Part shown: positions 1 through 9,376 of the stretch, piece by piece | Layout of the letters: each line of letters opens with the position of its first letter | Position numbering within the stretch: the stretch's first letter is position 1 | NCBI RefSeq assembly: GCF_001429765.1 | Contig: NZ_LMJB01000005.1 | Span: 690,490 to 754,489, forward strand | DNA length: 64,000 nucleotides | Direction of reading: 5' to 3' | Source: Flavobacterium sp. Root901 | Lineage (GTDB): Bacteria > Bacteroidota > Bacteroidia > Flavobacteriales > Flavobacteriaceae | Notes under the pieces: model-generated | Seen by the model: the letters and a program-made list of their open reading frames with translations, nothing else | What the model was told of the DNA's origin: nothing | Database searches by the model: none | Translations under genes and position numbers: made by a program

Positions 1-1451
1 GATGGAGGCCGGATTCCGTCATCAAGTCCTGCAGGCTTTCCTAATGAGTTTGGATTTATTGCTGCCGGCGCGTTCGAAGCATTTGTGTTTCGGTCAATAT
101 TGGCCATTTTCTCTTTTTCCTTTTCTTCCTGAATTCGTTTCGCTTCGTCTTTCTTTTTAAGTTCTGCTATATAACTTTCAAAATAAATTTTTCTTTCAGA
201 ATCCGGTAATCCGTATACTTTAATAATACTGTCATTGCGTTTTGCAATTGCTTCGTATTTAATAACGTTGTCGAGATTTTTTCTGTTTTTTTCAATAAAA
301 GTATATTCTCTTGTTTTTGGATCTAACTTGGTCAATGTACTGTCATAATATTTGGCAGCCATTGTATAATCTGTATTTTTAAAATACATATTTCCAATAT
401 TTCGATATGCCGAAGCCATTAAATAAGGATCTTTAGATTTTCTGCCCAAAGACTTATTGTAGAATTTCATTGCGTTTTCCTTGTCCTTCTTTTTATCATA
501 GAAAACTCCCATTTCATAAAAAAGCACATCATAATAAGGACGGTTTTCACGATCTGCAACTAACTTATTATAGGTCTTTAAAAAAATGGTGTCATTACCA
601 TTTTCATAATCATACATTTGAGCTTTTTTTGCATAAGCATGCATCATGTATTTTCTGTCGGCTTTACGGTTCATATCGATTACACCATCATAATAATATG
701 CAGCGCTGTCTTTTTTGCCGGCTTCCTGATACATTTGTCCGAGTATAAATTTATATCGGGCGCGATCTTCGTTTATTCTCGAATATTCCTCAGCAATCCT
801 TAGTTTGGCAACGGCGCTGTCCCTTTCTTCTAAATTCAGGAAAGCTTCGGCCAATAAGGCATTGGCATCAGAAAATGTTTGCTTATTTAAATCGGTTTTT
901 TTTAATAAAAGATTAATATTCTTAATTACAATTGCATCATTTCCTAAACGCATATTGGTTTTTTCGCGCCAGATTTTTGCTGTGTAAATATTACTGCTGT
1001 TTGGGTATTTATAAAGAATATAATTGAAGGCTTCTAATGCCGGAATAAAACGCTGATCATAATATCTCGCTTTTCCAAGCATTAAATATGCTTCATCGAT
1101 TTGGTAGTTTCTTTCTCTTCCACCAATATTCATGGAGTGTTTCTGAATCGCCTTTGTCGCTTTTGTTTCTGCTTTTTCGAAATCAGCATTTTTGGCTTTT
1201 TCCCCTTCTGAGAAATTTTCATCAAACTGCATTTTTTCAATCGGAAGAAGTTTCCAGAAATTATCCTGGTTATTGGCCTGAATTGAAAGTAATCCTTTTT
1301 CCAAACCAACTCCTCCATTATACAAAATGTTATATTTTGTGCTTAATGCATGAGAATTTCTGTTCACAAAAGTATTATTCTTGGTAGAACAAGCTATCAA
1401 AAAGAAAAAAAGCGTGAGAAAAAAACTATATTTAAGAGTATTCTTTTTCAA
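1..1451 (-). CDS. sprE: Gliding motility / type IX secretion TPR lipoprotein SprE (PorW), C-terminus outside window
   Basis: SprE/PorW is an outer-membrane-associated tetratricopeptide-repeat lipoprotein needed for type IX secretion and gliding in Bacteroidota. The minus-strand frame is open from a TTG at 1449-1451 to the window edge (483 codons), so the C-terminus is missing. No in-frame ATG lies between the preceding stop and this TTG. The TTG gives an ideal signal peptide (basic KKN, then a Leu/Phe core) with lipobox LIAC at about residue 20. The mature part shows repeated TPR-like helices (for example YLMLGKARYYDQRFIPALEA) and a Lys/Glu coiled tail. It follows the ABC pair on the same strand. 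Family assignment is from recognised sequence character and is fairly sure. Confidence 0.8.
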   Translation of the reverse strand, partial: MKKNTLKYSFFLTLFFFLIACSTKNNTFVNRNSHALSTKYNILYNGGVGLEKGLLSIQANNQDNFWKLLPIEKMQFDENFSEGEKAKNADFEKAETKATKAIQKHSMNIGGRERNYQIDEAYLMLGKARYYDQRFIPALEAFNYILYKYPNSSNIYTAKIWREKTNMRLGNDAIVIKNINLLLKKTDLNKQTFSDANALLAEAFLNLEERDSAVAKLRIAEEYSRINEDRARYKFILGQMYQEAGKKDSAAYYYDGVIDMNRKADRKYMMHAYAKKAQMYDYENGNDTIFLKTYNKLVADRENRPYYDVLFYEMGVFYDKKKDKENAMKFYNKSLGRKSKDPYLMASAYRNIGNMYFKNTDYTMAAKYYDSTLTKLDPKTREYTFIEKNRKNLDNVIKYEAIAKRNDSIIKVYGLPDSERKIYFESYIAELKKKDEAKRIQEEKEKEKMANIDRNTNASNAPAAINPNSLGKPAGLDDGIRPP

Positions 1452-1539
1452 TAGAACTGATTTTAAAGCATTAACTTCTAAAAAGCATTTTTAGTATAAT
1501 GACTGGTAAAAATACGCTTCTTTTTGAATATTAGATAAC

Positions 1540-2235
1540 TTATACCGCAAAAAAAGATTCCAGTTCCTGTAAGGTTTCTTCTGAGGTTTGAATATCTTTT
1601 ACAATTTCTCCTTTATTGAGTGCAACAATTCTGTCGCAAACCTCAACCGTGTGCTGCAGATCATGACTGGAAACCAAAATTGTTACATTTGGATTATCTG
1701 CCAATTCTTTAATAATTTTCTTTAAACGGCTAACCGTAGTTGGATCCAAATTTGCAAAAGGTTCGTCTAAAATTATAACCTCAGGATTTCCAATAAGCGT
1801 TGCAATAATGCCCACTTTTTTTTGATTTCCTTTTGATAAATCACGAAGATATTTTTTGTTATTTAAGATTTCGCCATTAAAAAATTCTTCATGTTTTGCC
1901 AGTAACGCATCTATATCTGCTTTATTCTGATGGCGTAAATCGCCGATAAAATAAAAATATTCTTCTGGAGTTAGATAGCCTATCAGGAAACTTTCATCTA
2001 AAAAAGATCCGGTAAAAGATTTCCAGTTTTCACTTGTATTTACCTGAATGCCATTGTTTTTTATAAATCCGCTAGAAGGCTGAACAAGGTCTAAAAGCAA
2101 ACTGAAAAAGGTTGTTTTTCCTGCTCCGTTATTTCCAACTAAACCGAAACTCTGTCCTTTTGGAATTTCGAGATTACTGATATTTAAAACTGTTTTTTCG
2201 TTGTATTTTTTTGAAAGCTGGTTTACTTGTATCAT
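1540..2235 (-). CDS. ABC transporter ATP-binding protein
   Basis: This is the cytoplasmic ATPase subunit of an ABC exporter-type system, 231 aa, a normal length for a single nucleotide-binding domain. Visible motifs in order are Walker A GNNGAGKTT (about residue 35), a degenerate signature LSKGNQKKVG (about 133), Walker B VIILDEPFANLD (about 153) and the switch histidine in LVSSHD (about 188). It lies 69 bp downstream of the DUF5687 membrane protein on the same strand, which is its likely permease partner. The substrate cannot be read from sequence. The following gap of 88 bp separates it from sprE, and joint transcription is possible but unproven. Confidence 0.9.
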   Translation of the reverse strand: MIQVNQLSKKYNEKTVLNISNLEIPKGQSFGLVGNNGAGKTTFFSLLLDLVQPSSGFIKNNGIQVNTSENWKSFTGSFLDESFLIGYLTPEEYFYFIGDLRHQNKADIDALLAKHEEFFNGEILNNKKYLRDLSKGNQKKVGIIATLIGNPEVIILDEPFANLDPTTVSRLKKIIKELADNPNVTILVSSHDLQHTVEVCDRIVALNKGEIVKDIQTSEETLQELESFFAV

Positions 2236-2304
2236 TTAATTTTAGATTTTGGATTGTTAATTTTAGGATTAATGAATTTTCTAATTATCAGATTCACTCA
2301 TTAA

Positions 2305-3765
2305 TTAATTCTTTTGTTTATAAGCACTTATCGTACTGTACTTTTCAATTTTATATCTTTTTTCAATTAGAGAAAAAACTTTATCCCTAAAAATAAATCC
2401 TAAAACGCCGGCGCCGGCAACTAATACTAAACCGAGAGTTTTGTTATTCAAATAAAGACCAATGGCATAAAGGCCCAAAGGCAGCAAAATTTTTGGAAGA
2501 GATAATAAAATAGCACTTACATTAAATGCTTTTTTATCTCCAAAAGCGCCCGCAGCATTACTTAAATCAATTGGTGTTTTAGTAAAAGCCCCGCCCAAAA
2601 GAACCAAATGAGAGTTAACCCCAATATTATAAATGGCTCCAACAACAATTGTCAGGTAAATTTCCCATCCAAAAAACAAATAAAAAGAAGCAAGAATTGT
2701 CGATAAGAAAGTCGCAATAACAATCAGCCACCATTTTGATGTGATATAACCTCGATACGGAATATTCTGCGTCATCATTAATTGGTAATAAGAACTGTCC
2801 CAGCTTGGTACAAATTGTCCGAAAACAAATAGAAATCCGCCCGAAACAAATATTCCTGCAAAAATGTGCATTACGACTGGCTGATGAGAATTTTCAAAAA
2901 ACAGAAAACCGTAAAATAAAAAGAGAACACTCATAAAAATAGTCGTTTTCGATCTTTTATTTCTTTTAATGAGTTTAATATCATTTTTGAGGAAAGTTCC
3001 CAATGTTCCAAATTGATTGAGCCAGGAAAGATTTTCAGTTTCTGCAATATCTTGTTTTACAGAAAGTCCGGCGTCGAGATAAAGATTGTTTTTTAAATAT
3101 TTAAAGGTAAAAACATACAGCCCGATTAACACCAGAACGGGAATTAAAAATAATCCTTTTAAATTAAAAAGTCCCTGAAAAAATGGAGTCGTAAAAATTG
3201 TAACATCAAATAATTTATAATATTGCGCACCTCCTAACAGAAGAATTAATCCAATAAAAACAACAAATAATTTGTCGATATTAGTTAAAATAATATTCAA
3301 AAAATTATTGATATATATAAAAGACAACATTCCTAAATTCCAGAAAATAATTCCCGTAATATCATATCCCTCTATCGCTAAAACAACAGAAAACGGAATA
3401 AAAAATAAGGCATGAACCCAGTTAAAAAATGATAAAACAGTTTTTCCTAATGAAAAATGAACGATAACAGGTTTTTTAAAAGGTAAAACCAATAAAGGCT
3501 TGATATTCAAAACCGGAATAGATTGTAATAAGAGTCTGATTATTAAATCAAAAAGAAAATAATAAATTAAAAATCTGTTAACTGTTGAAAATGGTTCGAG
3601 ATGCATTTCTTTAAGAAGATAAAATGCCCCAACGCCCATTGCAATAAAAAGCAATGAAAAATACACCATTAAAAAACCTATTATAATTTTCATTGCCAGG
3701 TTTTTACCAAATGACGCCGATCTTAAAAAGGCTTTCCATTCCAGATAAATAAACTTTTTAATCAT
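2305..3765 (-). CDS. DUF5687 family multi-pass membrane protein (probable ABC permease)
   Basis: A 486-aa integral membrane protein with roughly ten or more hydrophobic segments, starting MIKKFIYLEWKAFLRS. The start at 3763-3765 (ATG) is preferred over an in-frame codon 12 residues upstream, because the alternative adds a hydrophilic stretch that does not match the usual LEWK opening of this family. The N-terminal half resembles ABC-2-type permeases, and the downstream gene on the same strand encodes an ABC ATPase, so the two probably form one transporter. DUF5687 has no assigned substrate. The many Lys and Asn residues in loops fit the local AT-rich composition. Confidence 0.75.
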   Translation of the reverse strand: MIKKFIYLEWKAFLRSASFGKNLAMKIIIGFLMVYFSLLFIAMGVGAFYLLKEMHLEPFSTVNRFLIYYFLFDLIIRLLLQSIPVLNIKPLLVLPFKKPVIVHFSLGKTVLSFFNWVHALFFIPFSVVLAIEGYDITGIIFWNLGMLSFIYINNFLNIILTNIDKLFVVFIGLILLLGGAQYYKLFDVTIFTTPFFQGLFNLKGLFLIPVLVLIGLYVFTFKYLKNNLYLDAGLSVKQDIAETENLSWLNQFGTLGTFLKNDIKLIKRNKRSKTTIFMSVLFLFYGFLFFENSHQPVVMHIFAGIFVSGGFLFVFGQFVPSWDSSYYQLMMTQNIPYRGYITSKWWLIVIATFLSTILASFYLFFGWEIYLTIVVGAIYNIGVNSHLVLLGGAFTKTPIDLSNAAGAFGDKKAFNVSAILLSLPKILLPLGLYAIGLYLNNKTLGLVLVAGAGVLGFIFRDKVFSLIEKRYKIEKYSTISAYKQKN

Positions 3766-3869
3766 GGTTAAATGTTTTTGATTTTTGTAGTAAGAGATCA
3801 AATGTAGGAAAACGTTACAAAAAAAGTTAAAAAAAATATTTTAGTAAGTGTCAATTACTTATGGTTTGC

Positions 3870-3877
3870 TACTTTTG
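3870..3877 (+). promoter_or_regulatory. Bacteroidota -7 promoter box (TACTTTTG)
   Basis: Matches the TAnnTTTG consensus of Bacteroidota sigma-A promoters and ends 15 bp before the ATG at 3893. No clear -33 TTTG is visible at the usual spacing. Confidence 0.55.
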
Positions 3878-3892
3878 CAAAAAAAATAAATC

Positions 3893-4945
3893 ATGCCTTC
3901 ATTCTTAAAACTTATAATTAAAGAGGTAAAACGCGAAACTGCCGATGCTGTTTCGATACTTTTTAATGTTCCAGAAGAACTTAAACAAGACTATAAATTT
4001 ATAGCCGGACAATACATAAATTTAAAACTAACACTTGATAATCAAGAAATTCGTCGTGCCTATTCTATTTGTTCTGCACCAGACAGCGGTGAGTTGAGAA
4101 TTGCTGTTAAAGCAGTAAAAAATGGTTTGTTTTCTGAATTTGCCAACACCAAATTAAAAGCTGGAGATGTTCTTGAAGTAGGTCAGCCAGAAGGAAAATT
4201 TACTTTTGAACCTGATGCCGAAAGACAAAAAAATTACGCAGCTTTTGTTGCAGGAAGCGGAATTACGCCTGTACTTTCTATCATAAAATCAGTTTTAAAA
4301 AATGAGCCAAAAAGTTCATTTGTATTGGTTTACGGAAACAGAACTCCGGAACAGACAATTTTTCAACAGGAATTACATGACTTACAATTGCAATATGTAG
4401 GTCGTTTTTTCGTGCATTATATTTACAGTCAGGCGAAAGTTGAAAATGAATTATTTGGAAGAATCGAAAAATCGACAGTAAATTTTGTATTGAATAACAA
4501 ACATAAAGAACTTGAATTTGATAAATTCTATTTATGTGGTCCTGAAGAAATGATCAATACGGTTTCTAATGTTTTGAAAGAAAAAAACGTAAAAGAATCT
4601 GCTATTAAATTTGAACTTTTTACTTCTTCTTCTGACGAAAAAGTAATTCAGGGCTCTCAGGAAGGACATACTAAAATCACGGTTTTAGTTGATGATGAAG
4701 AGGTTACATTTGAAATGTCTAAAAAACAAACGATTCTTGATGCAGCTTTAAAACATGGTGTCGATGCTCCGTATTCTTGTCAGGGCGGAATTTGCAGCAG
4801 CTGCTTAGGACGTGTTACAGCCGGTTCTGCTGAAATGACAAAAAATTCTATTTTAACAGATGGTGAAATTGCCGAAGGTTTAATTTTAACTTGTCAGGCT
4901 CATCCAACTTCAGAAACGATTTATATAGATTACGACGACGTATAA
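3893..4945 (+). CDS. FAD/2Fe-2S ferredoxin-NADP reductase family protein (PaaE-like)
   Basis: A 350-aa electron-transfer flavoprotein. The N-terminal FAD domain has the RRAYSICSAP motif (about residues 54-63). The central NAD(P) domain has AGSGITPVLSII (about 120) and YLCGPEEMI (about 215). A plant-type [2Fe-2S] ferredoxin domain at about 258-350 has ligands C-x4-C-x2-C-x29-C, all present. This order is that of phenylacetyl-CoA epoxidase reductase PaaE and related oxygenase reductases. No oxygenase or paa genes are adjacent, so the natural partner (an oxygenase, desaturase or hydroxylase) is unknown. It stands alone on the plus strand with its own promoter box and a downstream hairpin terminator. 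Confidence 0.85.
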   Translation: MPSFLKLIIKEVKRETADAVSILFNVPEELKQDYKFIAGQYINLKLTLDNQEIRRAYSICSAPDSGELRIAVKAVKNGLFSEFANTKLKAGDVLEVGQPEGKFTFEPDAERQKNYAAFVAGSGITPVLSIIKSVLKNEPKSSFVLVYGNRTPEQTIFQQELHDLQLQYVGRFFVHYIYSQAKVENELFGRIEKSTVNFVLNNKHKELEFDKFYLCGPEEMINTVSNVLKEKNVKESAIKFELFTSSSDEKVIQGSQEGHTKITVLVDDEEVTFEMSKKQTILDAALKHGVDAPYSCQGGICSSCLGRVTAGSAEMTKNSILTDGEIAEGLILTCQAHPTSETIYIDYDDV

Positions 4946-4968
4946 TTATTAAAATCCCAAAATTTTTC

Positions 4969-5015
4969 AAATTCCAAATCTCAATTTTACTATTGGGATT
5001 TGGAATTTTTTTTGA
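4969..5015 (+). terminator. Hairpin terminator after the PaaE-like reductase
   Basis: AAATTCCAAATC pairs with GATTTGGAATTT (4969-5008), the stem continuing through a TCAA/TTGG step with one wobble, followed by a T run. The stem sequence is almost repeated at 5605-5650. Confidence 0.75.
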
Positions 5016-5190
5016 TTTAGAATCATTTTTGAACAATGCTCGAAAAAGAACTTGAATATTTGGAAATGTTTAAAAAACAAGCTGAAAATTTAGTATATTA
5101 GTAGTGTGCTTAGAACTGACAGATATTTTATTTACCAGATCGATTTTGCAGCCAATTTGATTGTCAACACGTTTTTAAAACTTATATATT

Positions 5191-5589
5191 ATGGCAATGC
5201 ATCACTACCTCCGTCTAACTTTTATATTACTATTTGTAATTACTTCTTGTTTTTGTATTTACTTCATCATTAAAAAAAGAAGAAACAGAAAAGCTCCAAA
5301 ATTACTTTCAGAAGAAAAGTATAATTCTTTAATGAGTGAGGGAATGAAAGAGATATCAATCACTAATGACAGCTTTTTTAATATTTGGCCGTATGTAAGT
5401 GAATTAAAGGCTGCTAAAGTCTTATCGAAAAAAATTAAAGAATCTGAATTGGTGCATAAAGTTTATAGAAATTCAACTGAAGATCGTGAACACATTTTAC
5501 TCGCTACCGAAAAAGAAAATCACTTCGTAAAAGTTATAGTAGATAAAAACAAGAAAAAAGCCTTGGGATATTTTATTCTGGATTTATAA
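5191..5589 (+). CDS. Hypothetical protein with one N-terminal membrane segment
   Basis: 132 aa, not recognised. Residues about 7-27 form one strongly hydrophobic segment containing ITSC, followed by the basic stretch KKRRNRK. The hydrophobicity continues past the Cys, so a membrane anchor is more likely than a lipoprotein, although the lipobox pattern is met. The remainder is a small charged globular domain with a WPYVSELKAAKVLSKKIK helix and a C-terminal beta-rich part. A second ATG lies two codons downstream. It is bracketed by two near-identical hairpins and is probably transcribed alone. Confidence 0.55.
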   Translation: MAMHHYLRLTFILLFVITSCFCIYFIIKKRRNRKAPKLLSEEKYNSLMSEGMKEISITNDSFFNIWPYVSELKAAKVLSKKIKESELVHKVYRNSTEDREHILLATEKENHFVKVIVDKNKKKALGYFILDL

Positions 5590-5604
5590 GAAATTCTAAT
5601 AATA

Positions 5605-5650
5605 AAAACTTCCAAATCCTATTGTCAAAGTTGGGATTTGGAAGTTTTTT
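5605..5650. terminator. Bidirectional hairpin terminator
   Basis: AAACTTCCAAATCC pairs with GGGATTTGGAAGTTT, with A-rich and T-rich flanks on both sides, between the convergent 132-aa gene and the GT9 gene. Confidence 0.75.
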
Positions 5651-5663
5651 ATTGGAATTTACA

Positions 5664-6713
5664 CTATAATTGTGACTGAATACTATTAACTATTTTCTCA
5701 GGTGAAATGGTTCTCATGGCATCTGCATAACCTTCAACTATTTTATTTCCATAAACAGATGTTGGCAGTTTTGGATATTGATTTCGGTCTGAAGTCAATG
5801 CGTTTTCTAAGCTTTGGTTGAAAGGTAAAAATCCGGCATAAGGATGTGTAGCGCCCCAAAGCGTTACCACTTTTACGCCAAACATTGCAGCAATATGAGC
5901 ATTTCCGGAATCCATAGAAAGCATTACATCGAGATTGCTTATGAGTTGTAATTCCTGCTGAAATTTAATTTTTCCTGCCATATTGATTACATTTTCATAA
6001 GGCTCTGAAATTGAATCCAGAATTTCGATTTCTTTTTTTCCTCCGCCAAAAAGCAAAATTTTATTTGATGGATTCTCTGCTAATTTTGCAATAACATCTT
6101 TCATTAAATCTAACGGATAAACTTTAGAATTGTATTGTGCAAAAGGGGCGATTCCAATTAATTTTGAATTTTCGTTTCCGATAATTTCTAAAATTTCTGT
6201 GCTTAATTTAGCTTTTTCAGGAAAAAGAGGATTCGATAAATCTAAAGGAAAACCAAGTTCTTCAAACACTTTTGCATGTCTTTCGAACATGGATGGCAAT
6301 TGTTTAAAAATCTTATTTTCAGCTCTTGTTAATTCTTTTTTTCCTTCTCTTCCTTTGTCAACAACAGCTCTTTTTTTTCCGCTTAAAGCGAAAAGCAAAC
6401 TCACAACTTTAGATCGTAAAACATTATGAAGATCTGCAAAAGCATCGATTTTGAGATTTTTTACGTCTTTAAATAAACGCAAAAGCCCAAAGAAACCTTT
6501 ATGTCTTTCTTTTTCATCAAAAGCAAAAAAATCAAGATTTGGAATTCCGTCAAAGAAAGGTTTGAAAAAAGGACGCGAAATAACGGTCAGTTTTACTGTT
6601 GGATATTGTTTTACAAAAGCGCGTAAAACAGGAACCGTCATGGCGACATCTCCCATTGCAGATAGTCTCATGACGGCTATATGTTTAATCTGGCTGTTAG
6701 ACAACTCTGCCAA
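5664..6713 (-). CDS. Glycosyltransferase family 9 (heptosyltransferase-like)
   Basis: A 349-aa GT-B fold enzyme of the WaaF/WaaC heptosyltransferase family, acting at the inner membrane on LPS core or another glycolipid. It has the N-terminal strand HIAVMRLSAMGDVAMTVPVL and the C-terminal donor-site motif DSGNAHIAAMFGVKVVTLWG. The start is a TTG at 6711-6713. The first in-frame ATG (6669-6671) would cut into the first beta-strand, so TTG is preferred. The stop of DUF4254 lies one base upstream, so the two genes are translationally close and surely co-transcribed. The donor sugar is not predictable. Confidence 0.85.
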   Translation of the reverse strand: MAELSNSQIKHIAVMRLSAMGDVAMTVPVLRAFVKQYPTVKLTVISRPFFKPFFDGIPNLDFFAFDEKERHKGFFGLLRLFKDVKNLKIDAFADLHNVLRSKVVSLLFALSGKKRAVVDKGREGKKELTRAENKIFKQLPSMFERHAKVFEELGFPLDLSNPLFPEKAKLSTEILEIIGNENSKLIGIAPFAQYNSKVYPLDLMKDVIAKLAENPSNKILLFGGGKKEIEILDSISEPYENVINMAGKIKFQQELQLISNLDVMLSMDSGNAHIAAMFGVKVVTLWGATHPYAGFLPFNQSLENALTSDRNQYPKLPTSVYGNKIVEGYADAMRTISPEKIVNSIQSQL

Positions 6714-6714
6714 A

Positions 6715-7320
6715 TTATTTTTTATTTTGATACAAAACCGGGTTCAAATCATCATCATTGTACATTTTCATTTGTTTGTACACTTTCATGAATTTATCTC
6801 CGTTTTCGATATCTGTCAATAATTCTTCGATTGCTGTAGACAAATCTGATCTTTGCTCTAAAAGAATATTTAGTTTTTCCTGACATTTATCTCTGTGTTC
6901 TTGTGAAGCTTCTGCACGATTCGCTTCTTCCTGCATATGATAAATTTTTAAAGCTAAAATAGACAATCTGTCAAATGCCCAAGCCGGACTTTCAGAATTG
7001 ATTTTTGCTCCTTCTTTTGCTTGTACATTGCTGTATTTTTGTAAAAAGTAGCTGTCGATATATTCTACCATATCCGTACGCTCCTGATTTGAAGCGTCGA
7101 TTCTTCTTTTTAAAGTTAAAGCAGCAACCGGATCAATCTGCGGGTCACGGATAATATCTTCAAAATGCCATTGAACCGTATCAATCCAGTTTTTAAGATA
7201 TAATAAATGTTCAAATTTATCTTTTGGGTATGGATTGTTTATTGGCTGGTCAACATTATCAAATTGATGATAATCTTTGATGCTTTGCTCGAAAACCGAA
7301 TATGCTAATTTTGAAAACAT
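6715..7320 (-). CDS. DUF4254 family protein
   Basis: 201 aa, soluble, mostly helical, opening MFSKLAYSVFEQSIKDYHQ, with conserved-looking Trp/His-rich helix HLLYLKNWIDTVQWHFED and a charged C-terminus. The length fits DUF4254, a Bacteroidota family of unknown function commonly found next to GT9 glycosyltransferases, as here, with a one-base gap to the GT9 start. A role in envelope glycan assembly is inferred from context only. Confidence 0.75.
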   Translation of the reverse strand: MFSKLAYSVFEQSIKDYHQFDNVDQPINNPYPKDKFEHLLYLKNWIDTVQWHFEDIIRDPQIDPVAALTLKRRIDASNQERTDMVEYIDSYFLQKYSNVQAKEGAKINSESPAWAFDRLSILALKIYHMQEEANRAEASQEHRDKCQEKLNILLEQRSDLSTAIEELLTDIENGDKFMKVYKQMKMYNDDDLNPVLYQNKK

Positions 7321-7341
7321 GTCTTTATTTTTTTATAGATA

Positions 7342-7349
7342 CAAAGATA
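7342..7349 (-). promoter_or_regulatory. -7 promoter box for the DUF4254-GT9 operon
   Basis: The minus strand reads TATCTTTG (TAnnTTTG), 22 bp upstream of the ATG ending at 7320. No clear -33 box is visible. Confidence 0.55.
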
Positions 7350-7431
7350 CTTTTTATACTTTTATGCTGCGAAGAAAAGAAATTATTTTTCGTTTTCTAA
7401 TTTTTATCCGTTAATAAATCAAAATTTCATC

Positions 7432-8085
7432 ATGAAAATTCATTATATATCTGAAAACAACAGCGTTTTAAATCATTTTCTTGGACAAATCAGAAATGTA
7501 AATGTGCAAAACGACAGCATGCGGTTTAGAAGAAATATTGAGCGCATTGGAGAGATTATGGCATATGAATTAAGTAAAACTCTGCCCTATAAAAATGTTG
7601 AAATTCAAACGCCGCTTGGCATCAAAAAAACAACTGAAATTGAAACAGATCTCGTTTTGTGTCCCATTTTAAGAGCGGGATTGCCACTTCATAACGGGTT
7701 TTTAAATTATTTTGACCATGCAGAAAACAGCTTTGTTTCGGCATGCAGGCATCATCCTAATAATGATGATGAGTTTGAGATTTTAGTTGAATATCAGGCG
7801 ATTTCAAACTTAAATAACAAAACGGTTTTACTTCTTGACCCAATGCTGGCAACGGGACAATCTATTGTGGCGGTTCATAAAAAACTGATAGAAAATGCTG
7901 CTCCGTCAGAATTTCATATTGTAGTAGTTATTGCTGCTCCTGAAGGAATTGCGCATCTGGAGAAAAATCTTCCGGAAAATTGTCATTTATGGGTGGCTTC
8001 TTTAGACGAAAAACTAAATGAGAAAAACTACATTGTTCCAGGTCTTGGTGATGCCGGCGATCTTGCTTACGGAAGTAAATTATAA
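7432..8085 (+). CDS. upp: Uracil phosphoribosyltransferase
   Basis: Pyrimidine salvage enzyme making UMP from uracil and PRPP in the cytoplasm. At 217 aa it is near the family's usual 208-220. The PRPP-binding loop LLLDPMLATGQS is at about residues 140-151, and the uracil-site C-terminus has PGLGDAGDLAYGSK, close to the family GDAGDR(x)FGT signature but with Leu where Arg is frequent. The RAG(x)P-type flexible loop (LRAGLPLHNGF) is present. Its 3' end overlaps the convergent DUF6427 gene by 6 bp. Confidence 0.93.
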   Translation: MKIHYISENNSVLNHFLGQIRNVNVQNDSMRFRRNIERIGEIMAYELSKTLPYKNVEIQTPLGIKKTTEIETDLVLCPILRAGLPLHNGFLNYFDHAENSFVSACRHHPNNDDEFEILVEYQAISNLNNKTVLLLDPMLATGQSIVAVHKKLIENAAPSEFHIVVVIAAPEGIAHLEKNLPENCHLWVASLDEKLNEKNYIVPGLGDAGDLAYGSKL

Positions 8086-9009
8086 CTGCGAGAAAAAAGT
8101 AAATAAACTGCACAAAACCAGTATATAAAATACAATTTCGTTATTCAGTTTTTGCTGCATATACTCTACGTGGCTTGCTGCCATAATTGCCAATGGCGCG
8201 ATACTGAATAAGAGTAAATCATTGCTTTTATCCGGTGAAATAAGGTATACAAAAACAGCAATAAAAAAACAGGCCACCACTTTTTTATAAGAAGTATGCA
8301 CAATCTGCGGTCTGTTTGACAGCGTTGTTAACATTGAAAAAACAAAGAAAACAACAACGGCTGCATATATTGAAAGTGCGCCATTTTCATAATTGTTTTT
8401 AAAATAATCTATTCGAAAATCAATTAAGGCGCGTTCCTCAAAAAATCTCACAGCATCAATATGAAACATTAAAGAAATCATATAGAAGATAATGGCCACT
8501 GCAAAAAAAGCTATAAATGGCAAAACCCAGTTTCTATAATCTCTTGAAACGTGAAAAATTATCGAAATAAAAACTAAGATGATAAACAGAATACTCCAAA
8601 ATTGAAATAAAGAAGCCACAAAAATCCAAAACGATGCATCGAATATTTTTTCTTTGGATGATTTTAAAGATTGCAGTGAAATCAGTCTTCGAAGTGCCAG
8701 CAAAATAAAAAAGTTAGCATAAACGACATTGGAATTATTTAATATCGTTGGAAAAAATAACAGAAAAAGTAAATAGAAAAATATCGCGTAACCGTTGTCT
8801 TTACTGAGCCCGTTTTTCTTTACAATAAAATTTACCATAAAGAATGAAGCAAAAATAAAGCACAGTAAGCTTACTTTTTGAAATATCGTAAAATAAGAAT
8901 TTATCCAAGATGTTTCCCGAATTTGAAACATAAAGAAGAAAACCAGTATCAAAATTACAACCAACGAATAATTTAATGGCGTAGATTTTTTAAAAACACT
9001 TGTTATCAT
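8080..9009 (-). CDS. DUF6427 family multi-pass membrane protein
   Basis: 309 aa with about eight to ten hydrophobic segments and no soluble domain of note. I recognise it as the DUF6427 family, typical of Flavobacteriia and often next to upp; function unknown. The repeated LLLFFP and aromatic-rich helices look like a glycosyl or polyprenyl carrier-type membrane protein, but this is only a guess. It overlaps the convergent upp stop by 6 bp. Confidence 0.7.
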   Translation of the reverse strand: MITSVFKKSTPLNYSLVVILILVFFFMFQIRETSWINSYFTIFQKVSLLCFIFASFFMVNFIVKKNGLSKDNGYAIFFYLLFLLFFPTILNNSNVVYANFFILLALRRLISLQSLKSSKEKIFDASFWIFVASLFQFWSILFIILVFISIIFHVSRDYRNWVLPFIAFFAVAIIFYMISLMFHIDAVRFFEERALIDFRIDYFKNNYENGALSIYAAVVVFFVFSMLTTLSNRPQIVHTSYKKVVACFFIAVFVYLISPDKSNDLLLFSIAPLAIMAASHVEYMQQKLNNEIVFYILVLCSLFTFFSQL

Positions 9010-9145
9010 AAGGATATTTTATACTTTTGTGACTGTAAATATAATACTTGTTTAAAAAGGAAAACCAACAAGTTGAAAAAAGATTCCCTAATTGAATTTT
9101 ACTTCAACGCGTTAAAACAATAATAACATATAATTTTATAAAATT

Positions 9146-9376
9146 ATGAAAGCTTTTTTTGAAGGAATACAATACTTATTCGTTAACATTTTGTTTGCTC
9201 CTCTTGACTTTTTACGCCGTTTGGAATTAGTTACGTGGTTTGGTGCAAACACTATCAACTGGATTTTTATGATTATCTGTTCTGCAGCAATCGTATATTG
9301 GATTAAACAATTACGTATTTTTGATGCTGCAGGAACTGAAAACCAAGATACAACGGCTCACTCTTTCTTAAAGTAA
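9146..9376 (+). CDS. Small membrane protein, DUF6341-like
   Basis: 76 aa: an amphipathic or reentrant segment (about residues 9-22, YLFVNILFAPLDFLRR) and one clear membrane helix (about 36-52, WIFMIICSAAIVYWI), then a short polar tail. The sequence resembles the DUF6341 family of Flavobacteriia, function unknown. Its stop overlaps the convergent purD stop by 9 bp, so the two 3' ends are interlocked. Confidence 0.65.
   Translation: MKAFFEGIQYLFVNILFAPLDFLRRLELVTWFGANTINWIFMIICSAAIVYWIKQLRIFDAAGTENQDTTAHSFLK

Noticed and set aside
5036..5101. 21-codon plus-strand ORF (MLEKELEYLEMFKK...)
   Set aside because: Too short, no family recognised and no promoter box; it may be a scrap of an older gene.
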